From positions 1 to 12,272 of the forward strand of contig CAKRYI010000037.1 of assembly GCA_934426825.1 (NCBI GenBank): a stretch of 12,272 nucleotides of DNA, read 5' to 3'. Shown here piece after piece: positions 1 to 5,952 of the stretch. Source of the stretch: an uncultured Acetatifactor sp. (GTDB taxonomy: Bacteria; Bacillota; Clostridia; Lachnospirales; Lachnospiraceae). The position numbers were made by a program, and so were the translations under genes. The first letter of the stretch is position 1. Each line of letters starts with the position of its first letter. The notes under the pieces were generated by a model. That model was not told where the DNA came from. It saw only the letters and a program-made list of their open reading frames with translations, and searched no databases.

Positions 1-397
1 TTCCCGCCGATAAATGCTCAAAAATAAGTGGGGAATTTTCTCCGATAAAAATGGGACTTTTTTATTGACAATCACACTCTATTACATGACAAAGCCGCAG
101 TACCACCTGCAGGTCAGAGAAAAAATTTATCTGGACAATATGCTGGATTTGTTTTGAGAGCTGCCTGCAGAGCCAAAATGTGAAAGAGAATGATTGCAAA
201 ACCGTGGGATGAGCGGCATTTCATGTGAAAACGGCGCTGGCAGAATATGTAATTTTGAAACTTGGACGGGGCAGCAGGGGAAAAGACATGATGTTAGATT
301 TTTTTAATTTAAAATGATAAATAAACCGGAATTTCCGAGGAGGTCAGAGTACGATTTCCTTGTGATGTTGATGTAAAGTGCAGACCCAAAAGCACAC
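1..397. other. Region without a convincing gene
   Basis: I see no gene I can support here. A 47-codon reading frame runs from 14 to 157 on the + strand and a shorter GTG frame from 225 to 316. Neither has a clear ribosome binding site nor a recognisable family, so both may be remnants of deleted genes. A TTGACA hexamer at 65-70 has no matching -10 box at normal distance. The stretch reads as an intergenic or decayed region leading into the promoter of the ATPase gene at 486. Confidence 0.5.
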
Positions 398-472
398 GTG
401 AGATTTTTTCTCACAATATATTGAATGACAAGAGCTTTTATGATATATAATATCTATGAGAAAAAATCTCAC
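398..472 (+). promoter_or_regulatory. Promoter bracketed by two matching palindromes (candidate operators)
   Basis: GTGAGATTTTTTCTCAC at 398-414 is a palindrome with 6-bp arms and a 5-bp centre. ATGAGAAAAAATCTCAC at 456-472 matches its reverse complement at 16 of 17 positions. Between them lie a possible -35 (TTGAAT, 421-426; or ATGACA, 425-430) and a TATAAT at 446-451; the spacing is 19 or 15, neither ideal. The second palindrome would cover the transcription start and reaches the edge of the ribosome binding site (GGAGG, 473-477). This arrangement fits a dimeric repressor binding on both sides of the promoter. No regulator gene is adjacent, so the protein that binds is unknown. Confidence 0.6.
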
Positions 473-485
473 GGAGGCAACAGAC

Positions 486-1742
486 ATGATTTATGAGTTT
501 GCTTTTGAGAACTTTCGTTCATACAGAAAAGAAGCTACCATTGATTTTACAGCAAAACCAATTAACGAATTTGAAAAATCACTGATAGGAGTGAATGACA
601 AAGAAAGTCTTTTACCTGTTTGTGCTATTTACGGACCAAATGGCGGAGGAAAGAGCAGCGTGATTATGGCGTTAAACGAATTACGCCTGATTGTTATGCA
701 GCCATTGGTGCAGTTAGCTTTTATGAAGAAAAAAAATGAAGAGTTAGGGGATGCATCCATCTCTCAATTACAAGAAGGATTGACGGATAAACATATCACA
801 TCGTCTTATTATAAATTTGACGAGGAATGTAAAGATAAACCGACAAAATACCGTCTTTTATTTGGAGTTGAAGACTATAAGTATTGCTATGAGTTTGAGC
901 AGAAGAATGAAGATATTATTGTCGAAAATTTATATATGGAAAAAGATAATGCTGTAAGCGCTGTATTTGAGAGAGACAAAGAAGGCGTATATTTATGTGA
1001 AGAATTAAAGGGAGTGGACGTGGAAAATATGAATGAAAGTCTCCCCCTTCTTTCTTATATAGCCATGTTTAAGAACATACCTGTTATAGACAGGGTAATG
1101 AGTTTCTTCATGCAGATTAGGGTTCTGAATTATGATAAGCCCAATGTGGACAGGAGGATATTAGTAGACCAGATTGAAAACGATAAAGTAAGAGTATGTA
1201 ATGTAATACAATCTATGGGAATTGATATTTGCGATATAAAGGTTGAATACAAGGAAGATGGTTCCATTGATGAAATCTATACAATACACGAATTGGCATC
1301 AGGTGAAAAGAGGACTTTGCGTTTCTCGGAAGAATCAGGAGGAACGAAAAAAATTATAAGCATAATTCCTATTTTGTTGAATGGTATTGAAAAAAACTCC
1401 TTATTTCTGATTGATGAGCTGGATGCAAAATTGCATCCGCTGCTTCTCCGAAGAATTATAGAGTTATTTACAAATCGGGAAATTAATAAAGGTGCAGCCC
1501 AATTACTTTTTACATCACATGACCTTACGACAATGAGCAAAGATGTGCTGAGAAGAGATGAAATATGGTTTTCGGCTATTAATGGATATGATGAGTCCGT
1601 TTTGTATTCCCTTGTTGATTTCCGAAAGGAAGGTGGAAATAAGCCCCGTAATGATGAAAATTATTCTAAACAATATATAGAAGGACGATATGGTGCAGAC
1701 CCTTATTTCAGAAGATTGGTTAACTGGGAGGTGAAGGATTGA
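486..1742 (+). CDS. AAA family ATPase of an RloA/AbiLi-like defence pair
   Basis: This 418-residue protein is an SMC/OLD-like AAA ATPase. I start it at ATG 486 because GGAGG at 473-477 sits 8 bases upstream; the in-frame ATG at 456 lies inside the palindrome and has no such site. The protein opens with an ABC/SMC-like N-terminal strand pattern (FAFENFRSY). Walker A is GPNGGGKSS at residues 50-58 (Lys56), Walker B is FLIDELD with Asp310-Glu311, and a switch histidine sits at 345 (FTSHD). A signature-like ESGGTKK precedes Walker B. The C-terminus has DEIWF, YSLVDF and a GRYGADP segment. The stop overlaps the start of an RloB-type TOPRIM gene, so the two form a translationally coupled pair. In this family the ATPase is thought to sense or gate, and the TOPRIM partner to act as the effector. 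Here the partner is broken, so the gene may be an orphan. Confidence 0.85.
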   Translation: MIYEFAFENFRSYRKEATIDFTAKPINEFEKSLIGVNDKESLLPVCAIYGPNGGGKSSVIMALNELRLIVMQPLVQLAFMKKKNEELGDASISQLQEGLTDKHITSSYYKFDEECKDKPTKYRLLFGVEDYKYCYEFEQKNEDIIVENLYMEKDNAVSAVFERDKEGVYLCEELKGVDVENMNESLPLLSYIAMFKNIPVIDRVMSFFMQIRVLNYDKPNVDRRILVDQIENDKVRVCNVIQSMGIDICDIKVEYKEDGSIDEIYTIHELASGEKRTLRFSEESGGTKKIISIIPILLNGIEKNSLFLIDELDAKLHPLLLRRIIELFTNREINKGAAQLLFTSHDLTTMSKDVLRRDEIWFSAINGYDESVLYSLVDFRKEGGNKPRNDENYSKQYIEGRYGADPYFRRLVNWEVKD

Positions 1743-1971
1743 GTTTAAAACCCAAAAAGGTCAGTGAAATCAAGAAAATAGAAGAAAAAATGAAGGCAAA
1801 AGCAAGTAAAATGAATTCGCTGGAGAAACTTCCGCCGTATACAATGATAGTAAGTGAAGGAATAAAAACAGAGCCAATCTATATCAAAGGGTTTGTCAAT
1901 AAGATAAATGAACGCTATAAAACAGAGTATATGAGCTGGTTGAAGAACTTGAAGGTTATTTGAAGGATTAA
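1739..1971 (+). pseudogene. RloB-like TOPRIM gene with its middle deleted
   Basis: The TTG at 1739 overlaps the ATPase stop (TTGA) and follows GGGAGGTG at 1726-1733, so it is the likely start. Residues 36-50 carry the first TOPRIM motif of RloB proteins (MIVSEGIKTEP, Glu40). The family is normally about 200 residues or more, but this frame ends after 74. The TOPRIM aspartates and the NPC segment are absent. From 1927 a different frame reads VYELVEELEGYLKD and stops at 1971. That resembles the C-terminal tail of RloB proteins, from memory of the family. I infer an internal deletion that joined the N-terminal third to the tail out of frame. A nuclease function is unlikely. Confidence is high for the truncated TOPRIM and moderate for the tail match. 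Confidence 0.7.
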
Positions 1972-2022
1972 CATGACTGCAAATTTCCACAGACCGCTTT
2001 TGCAAGAAAGGAGGGCACCATC

Positions 2023-2568
2023 ATGAGCACCATGAATACATTTACCGGAAAAAAGTTTGATCCCCTAAATATGACAGCGGAAGATGTATCTATTGAGGAT
2101 ATTGCACACGCATTAAGTTTGTTATGCCGGGGCGGCGGACATTTAAAATATTTCTATTCCGTCGGTCAACATTCCATAAACTGCATGAAAGAAGCCGGGG
2201 CGCGGGGATGGTCCAAGCGCATACAGCTTGCCTGCCTGCTCCATGATGCAAGCGAGGCGTATATCGCGGACGTTATCCGACCGGTAAAAGTACATTTGCC
2301 CGATTATTATAAGATTGAAAATACGGTGATGAACTGCATCTTCAAAAAATTCCATTTGGACGATTTAAGCGAGGAAGAAAATTCCCGGTGGAAACAAATT
2401 GATGACGAGATACTCGATTATGAGCTCAAAGAGTTGATGACCGGAGAAAAAGACAGAGCTACAAAACCCCTGTCCTCGATACCGGACGTGACGGAAAGGA
2501 ACTGGAAAGAGGTAGCGGCGGAGTTCCTTTCTTTGGCAAAAAAAATATTGGCTCAAATCGAAGAATAA
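2023..2568 (+). CDS. HD-domain phosphohydrolase, YfbR-like
   Basis: The 181-residue product starts at ATG 2023, 8 bases after AAGGAGG (2008-2014). It belongs to the HD superfamily of metal-dependent phosphohydrolases. Visible metal and active-site residues are His50 (GQHS), His74-Asp75 (LLHDASEAY), Glu78 and Asp83. The His-Asp-x-x-Glu and Asp spacing matches that of the E. coli 5'-deoxynucleotidase YfbR (H68, D69, E72, D77). A C-terminal acidic stretch near residues 126-135 could supply the last aspartate. The likely reaction is dephosphorylation of a nucleotide, which is inference. Phages and islands carry similar proteins. It is separated from the broken RloB gene by about 50 bases, with no obvious promoter, and is followed by another nucleotide-acting enzyme. 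Its exact substrate cannot be read from sequence. Confidence 0.75.
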   Translation: MSTMNTFTGKKFDPLNMTAEDVSIEDIAHALSLLCRGGGHLKYFYSVGQHSINCMKEAGARGWSKRIQLACLLHDASEAYIADVIRPVKVHLPDYYKIENTVMNCIFKKFHLDDLSEEENSRWKQIDDEILDYELKELMTGEKDRATKPLSSIPDVTERNWKEVAAEFLSLAKKILAQIEE

Positions 2569-2642
2569 GGACTTTTAGTGCCTGTGTGGCAGAGGTTTCA
2601 AATTCGGAACGGGGAGAAATCACAAAGGAGGACACCAAAATC

Positions 2643-3182
2643 ATGAATATAACTGTTTATCTCGGAGCAAATGAGGGGAATGACCCTGCTCTGCGCAAGT
2701 CCGTCCGGGAACTTGGACACTGGATTGGTTCTGACGGAAATTCTTTGGTCTATGGCGGCTCGAAAACCGGACTGATGGGCGAGATTGCCCAAAGCGTGCT
2801 GGACGCAGGCGGAAAAGTAACCGGCGTGGAACCGCAGTTTTTCATGGATGAAGGTTTCCAGTATGACGGTCTGACCGAACTCATTGTCACAAAGGATATG
2901 GCAGAGCGGAAAACAAAGCTGATTGAGTTGGGAGATGCGTTTATTGCTTTTCCCGGCGGCACCGGAACACTGGAAGAAATTGCCGAGGTGATGTCCAAAG
3001 TTTCCCTGAAACAGTTGACGGCACCCTGCATTCTCTATAATCTGAACGGTTACTACGACAGCCTGAAAACCCTGCTGCAGCAGATGATTGCAAAGGGACT
3101 GTCCTCAGAGGAGCGGCAGCAGGGTATCTATTTCGCAGAAAATCTTGAGCAGATAAAACAGATTATCAGGGGAAACCGGTAA
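2643..3182 (+). CDS. LOG family (TIGR00730-type) phosphoribohydrolase
   Basis: The 179-residue protein starts at ATG 2643, after AAAGGAGG at 2624-2631. Starting here gives the typical opening strand MNITVYLGANEG. Upstream in-frame starts lack such a site. The family signature PGGTGTLEE is at residues 104-112, and the upstream MAERK has Arg89 at the expected catalytic position. YGGSKTGLMG near residue 40 is the nucleotide-binding loop of the Rossmann-like fold. LOG proteins hydrolyse nucleoside 5'-monophosphates such as AMP or cytokinin ribotides to the free base and ribose 5-phosphate. In bacteria many are annotated only as TIGR00730 family, sometimes wrongly as lysine decarboxylase. The gene is complete, about 75 bases downstream of the HD hydrolase, and may share its transcript. 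Confidence 0.88.
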   Translation: MNITVYLGANEGNDPALRKSVRELGHWIGSDGNSLVYGGSKTGLMGEIAQSVLDAGGKVTGVEPQFFMDEGFQYDGLTELIVTKDMAERKTKLIELGDAFIAFPGGTGTLEEIAEVMSKVSLKQLTAPCILYNLNGYYDSLKTLLQQMIAKGLSSEERQQGIYFAENLEQIKQIIRGNR

Positions 3183-3273
3183 GGGGCAGTTACTCCGCCT
3201 TTTTGTTCCGGATGAACTTGTATTAGGGAGTATATGGTTTCTGCATCATTTCTTGAAATCGAAGGGAGACAGG

Positions 3274-3669
3274 ATGATGAAAAAGTACAAAATAGCAGCA
3301 ATACTGATGTTCATACACGGAGCATTTATGGAGATAGGGGGCTGTCTGGCGCTCGTTCCCATATTGTTGATAGGAAGCGATAAGATGGATATGAACCAAT
3401 ATTTTTCCTTCATCGTTCCATATTTCAGCGAAAATATGAATCTCATGCTCGTCATGGGTGCAATCTACGGAGTGGTGAGGGTAACAGGAGCAGTCGGTTT
3501 ATGGAAAAACAGAATGTGGGGACTGGCGTTATCGGTAATAAATTGTGTTATTACCATGGCTTTGATGATGTTTATGCTGCCGGCAGGAATTATGGACGGA
3601 ATCCTTGCCACGACTGCTTTGATTCTGATTTTAACCCAGTATTTTGGTGACAAAAAAATAGCGGAGTAG
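3274..3669 (+). CDS. Small four-helix membrane protein, function unknown
   Basis: The product is 131 residues from ATG 3274, or 130 from ATG 3277; GGGAG at 3264-3268 gives spacings of 5 or 8 bases, so 3277 is the slightly better start. Four hydrophobic segments are visible at about residues 7-34, 56-76, 81-100 and 105-122. The loop between the first two is polar (SDKMDMNQYF), and the protein ends in a short basic-acidic tail. There is no signal peptide cleavage site and no catalytic motif. It is probably an inner-membrane protein. The GNAT gene begins 8 bases after its stop, so the two are likely cotranscribed. I do not recognise a function. Confidence 0.7.
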   Translation: MMKKYKIAAILMFIHGAFMEIGGCLALVPILLIGSDKMDMNQYFSFIVPYFSENMNLMLVMGAIYGVVRVTGAVGLWKNRMWGLALSVINCVITMALMMFMLPAGIMDGILATTALILILTQYFGDKKIAE

Positions 3670-3677
3670 ATTTCAAT

Positions 3678-4055
3678 ATGCAGATAGAAACATACAGCGG
3701 AAAGTATGATGAGGAGATTATCTTGCTGATTCTTTCCATTCAAAATAACGAAGCCAAAATTGGTTTATCGCTTGCGGAACAGCCGGACTTGCTTAACATA
3801 TGTCAGTATTATCAGCAAAGTGGTGAATTTTGGATTGCATTATCCGGCGGAAACGTAATTGGCACGATAGGACTAATGTTAAAAGAACAGAATTGTGCCG
3901 TGATGAAAAAGTTTTTTGTGAAAAAGGAATATCGTTCCCAAAAGGTAGGACTTGCGTTGTATCAGGAGCTTTTGAAATATGCAGAGGTAGCAGAATTACC
4001 GGTTGCCTATTCCTTCCCGGACAGGGATAGTATTCTGTATATGTTAGATTTATAA
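3678..4055 (+). CDS. GNAT family N-acetyltransferase, internally shortened
   Basis: The 125-residue protein starts at ATG 3678, 8 bases after the membrane protein gene, with a weak CGGAG site inside that gene's end. Residues 1-90 follow the GNAT order: the substrate arm (SIQNNEAKIGLSL), the VIGTIGLML strand, then VMKKFFV and the acetyl-CoA loop EYRSQKVGLALYQELL. After YAEV the sequence jumps to ELPVAYSFPDRDSILYMLDL. In homologues I know, that is the extreme C-terminus, preceded by about 35 more residues holding the second half of the fold (the strand around ILDT and the FYEKAGF helix). I infer an in-frame internal deletion, so activity is doubtful. The reading frame itself is intact. Confidence 0.75.
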   Translation: MQIETYSGKYDEEIILLILSIQNNEAKIGLSLAEQPDLLNICQYYQQSGEFWIALSGGNVIGTIGLMLKEQNCAVMKKFFVKKEYRSQKVGLALYQELLKYAEVAELPVAYSFPDRDSILYMLDL

Positions 4056-4067
4056 GCCGATACATGA

Positions 4068-4105
4068 AATATTAGGTTGTATTTAACCTAATATTTGCGT
4101 ATAAT
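4068..4105 (+). promoter_or_regulatory. Promoter of the toxin-antitoxin operon with an 11-bp palindromic operator
   Basis: AATATTAGGTT (4068-4078) and AACCTAATATT (4085-4095) are perfect inverted arms around a 6-base centre. The -35 box TTGTAT (4077-4082) lies inside this palindrome and the -10 box TATAAT (4100-4105) follows at a 17-base spacing. An operator covering the -35 box is what Phd-type antitoxins use for autorepression, with the toxin changing affinity. A strong AAGGAGGG site lies just before the antitoxin start. Confidence 0.85.
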
Positions 4106-4129
4106 ATATTAAAAAAAGGAGGGACTACA

Positions 4130-4372
4130 ATGACAATAGATACTAATACAATGATTTCTATTTCGGAAGCGAATCAAAATTTTTCAAAGGTTGCAAGATT
4201 GGTAGATGAACGTGGTTCAGCGGTAATTTTGAAAAACAATGTTCCCAGATACCTTGTAATAGATTTTAGCAAAGCAGATGCAGACATTATTGCAGCGGAT
4301 GAGGATGTTTTAAGTATATCGAAGAAACTTATGGCGCAAAACCAAGAGGCATATGAGGTGCTGGCTAAATGA
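4130..4372 (+). CDS. Phd/YefM family antitoxin
   Basis: The 80-residue protein starts at ATG 4130, 6 bases after AAGGAGGG. The N-terminal half (ISISEANQNFSKVARLVDERGSA) is the typical Phd/YefM DNA-binding fold, in which an N-terminal strand and helix are followed by the VILKNNVPRYLVID strands. The C-terminal part from about residue 52 is acidic and helical, as expected for the segment that wraps and neutralises the toxin. It overlaps the next gene by four bases (ATGA), the usual antitoxin-toxin coupling. Role: labile antitoxin and likely autorepressor acting on the palindrome at 4068-4095. Complete and of normal length. Confidence 0.9.
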   Translation: MTIDTNTMISISEANQNFSKVARLVDERGSAVILKNNVPRYLVIDFSKADADIIAADEDVLSISKKLMAQNQEAYEVLAK

Positions 4373-4746
4373 AAAAATTAAGCAAACAGCAGATTCTTAT
4401 GCTCCATTCGCAACTTATCCGGCAAACAGGAGGAAGTGACGGAGTAAGAGACTATGCATTATTGGAATCTGCTTTGGAAGCACCGTTTCAATCATACGGC
4501 GGGGATGACCTGTATCCTACCGTACAGGCGAAAGCGGCAAGACTGGGGTATGGTCTTATAAAAAATCATTGTATGATTGATGGAAACAAAAGAATCGGTG
4601 CGCATGCAATGTTGGTATTTCTTGCGTTAAATGGAATAGAAATTGCATATACACAGAAAGAACTATATGAAACCATTCTCAATGTTGCATCCGGAAAGTT
4701 GGAATATGAGGATTTATTGGAGTGGATTTTGCAACATCAAAACTAG
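4369..4746 (+). CDS. Doc-type toxin (Fic/Doc, death-on-curing family)
   Basis: The 125-residue protein starts at ATG 4369, overlapping the antitoxin stop. The Fic/Doc active-site loop reads HCMIDGNKRIG at residues 67-77, with His67, Asp71, Asn73, Lys74 and Arg75. The NKR ending is the Doc variant rather than the GNGR of AMP-transferring Fic proteins. The upstream SDGVRDYALLESALEAP segment is also typical of the death-on-curing family. The Doc toxin of phage P1 phosphorylates EF-Tu and halts translation. By homology this toxin may do the same, which is not shown by sequence alone. The usual aromatic residue two positions after the histidine is replaced by Met69. The 88-bp repeat begins 13 bases after the stop codon. 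Confidence 0.88.
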   Translation: MKKLSKQQILMLHSQLIRQTGGSDGVRDYALLESALEAPFQSYGGDDLYPTVQAKAARLGYGLIKNHCMIDGNKRIGAHAMLVFLALNGIEIAYTQKELYETILNVASGKLEYEDLLEWILQHQN

Positions 4747-4759
4747 AGACAGAATATCC

Positions 4760-4847
4760 CAAACGGTATTGTTATGAGCGTACATCCAAACAATACCGTT
4801 ATTTTTGCAATTTTTATAAGATACATGGTATAAAGGAAATATACAGC
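4760..4847. repeat. Palindromic 88-bp repeat, copy 1
   Basis: This copy matches 9801-9889 with four substitutions and one T insertion or deletion. It starts with a perfect stem: AACGGTATTGTT (4762-4773) and AACAATACCGTT (4789-4800) around a 15-base loop. ATTTTT follows, then about 40 further conserved bases ending in GGAAATATACA. The stem and T tract could act as a terminator for the Phd-Doc operon. The conserved stretch beyond the tail is more than a terminator needs, so the element is probably a dispersed repeat. Both strands are open in places, but the indel shifts the frame between copies, so it is not coding. Confidence 0.85.
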
Positions 4848-5009
4848 TTCCGGCTTCGGTTGGGGCGGGTGTGGGAAAGGATAGTGTGAAATGGAAATCA
4901 GGGAATATGTTGAGCGGTATCAAAACAATGGAGAAGTAATCCAAAGCAGGTAGTAGTTTACGGGGGAACAAAATAAACTCAAACAGTGCTTGATTTTCAG
5001 GCGAAATAC
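4848..5009. other. Intergenic region after repeat copy 1
   Basis: I see no convincing gene. A 20-codon frame (4891-4953, MEIREYVERYQNNGEVIQSR) has a weak AAAGGA site upstream and could be the first residues of a lost gene or chance. The rest leads into the promoter of the XRE regulator. Together with the repeat, this makes a gene-free stretch of about 330 bases between the Doc toxin and the XRE gene. Confidence 0.4.
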
Positions 5010-5050
5010 TTGTTTGCATACAAACAATGCTTTTCGTATAATGAAAGCAT
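5010..5050 (+). promoter_or_regulatory. Promoter of the XRE-ABC operon with two inverted repeats
   Basis: The -35 box TTGCAT (5014-5019) and -10 box TATAAT (5037-5042) are spaced by 17 bases. TTGTTTG (5010-5016) and CAAACAA (5021-5027) form one perfect inverted repeat over the -35 box. ATGCTTT (5027-5033) and AAAGCAT (5044-5050) form a second perfect one around the -10 box. The downstream gene encodes a DNA-binding regulator, so autoregulation at one or both repeats is likely. This is inference from position. Confidence 0.75.
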
Positions 5051-5081
5051 AACTTGATTTGTTACGAAAGGTGGGTTTGAA

Positions 5082-5933
5082 GTGAACAAAAATATATTAG
5101 GTTCCATGATTCAGGCTTTAAGAAAAGACAGAGGGATAACGCAGGAGGAATTGGGAAAAGCAATCGGGGTAACAGCACAGGCAGTCTCCAACTGGGAATG
5201 TGGAGGGATGCCGGATGCGGGGCTTTTGCCGGATATTGCAAACTACTTTGGTGTCGCGATAGATTATTTATATGGAAGAACTGATGAAGTGAAAGAAAAT
5301 CCGGGGAAGGAAGTACTCTGGGATTTGTATCATACCAAACGGGAGGAACGCTTTGAGAAGGCGTACCAGTATTGCTGGTATATCCAACAGGGATTGTTTG
5401 ATATGGAACCGGAAATTTTGACAAACACTCTGCAAGAACGAATCGAGATACCGGACAGCACAAAAACAAGCTCGGTTCTTCTGTTTGAAGAAGGAATCAC
5501 CTATATGAGGGCAAACAGGGATGTGCACAATTTTTTCCTGATGCCCCGTCCGGAGGAGGGATTTTTAAGTAAGCTGTCAAAACCGGAACAGTATGAACAT
5601 TTTTATTCGGTGCTTGGGAAAGCGGGACGGATGAAAGTGCTTTTCTACATTTATAGTAGAAAAGCGAAAGCCTTTACCAGTGGTCGGCTGGCAGAGCAGA
5701 TGGGAATGTCCCCAAAAGAGGCAAAAGAAATATTAGAAGATTTATGTTCGTTAAATTTAATTGAAACAATAGAAATCGACGTTGAGGAGGGGGACGCTAC
5801 CTATTACAGGGCAATAGAATATTACCCAGATAGTGTTTCCTTAATTCCTTTTCTGTTTGCGTCTTCTGATTTGATTGAGCGGGTGGCATGCAGCTTTGCT
5901 AACACATCCAAGACGGTAACAGCTATTTTATGA
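5082..5933 (+). CDS. XRE family transcriptional regulator
   Basis: The 283-residue protein starts at GTG 5082 after GAAAGGTGGG (5066-5075). Residues 6-62 are a classic helix-turn-helix of the XRE/Cro type (MIQALRKDRGITQEELGKAIGV, then AVSNWECGGMPD and LLPDIANYFGV). The remainder is not a known enzyme. Residues about 180-250 look like a winged helix (GRMKVLFYIYSRK, RLAEQMGMSPKEAKEILEDLCSLNLIE), and the middle is acidic and helical, perhaps a ligand or dimer domain. The protein therefore combines two predicted DNA-binding parts. An ABC exporter follows after 19 bases, so the regulator probably controls it and itself through the inverted repeats at 5010-5050. The effector is unknown. Confidence 0.85.
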   Translation: MNKNILGSMIQALRKDRGITQEELGKAIGVTAQAVSNWECGGMPDAGLLPDIANYFGVAIDYLYGRTDEVKENPGKEVLWDLYHTKREERFEKAYQYCWYIQQGLFDMEPEILTNTLQERIEIPDSTKTSSVLLFEEGITYMRANRDVHNFFLMPRPEEGFLSKLSKPEQYEHFYSVLGKAGRMKVLFYIYSRKAKAFTSGRLAEQMGMSPKEAKEILEDLCSLNLIETIEIDVEEGDATYYRAIEYYPDSVSLIPFLFASSDLIERVACSFANTSKTVTAIL

Positions 5934-5952
5934 CGGGAAGGTAGGAAACATT

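Noticed and set aside
14..157. 47-codon frame at the start of the window as a gene
   Set aside because: No visible ribosome binding site, no recognised family, and nothing in composition sets it apart from chance; reported only as part of the gene-free region.
1739..1971. A simple frameshift or sequencing error in RloB
   Set aside because: The second frame also stops after 14 codons, so restoring the frame would give only about 80 residues instead of about 200. A deletion is needed to explain it.
2586..2642. N-terminal extension of the LOG protein from 2586
   Set aside because: The extra residues are not family-like, and the ribosome binding site at 2624-2631 lies within that stretch and points to ATG 2643.
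4714..5019. - strand frame through repeat copy 1 as a conserved small protein shared with copy 2
   Set aside because: The single-base indel between the copies changes the frame, so the two translated versions agree only over the stem region. The similarity is at DNA level.
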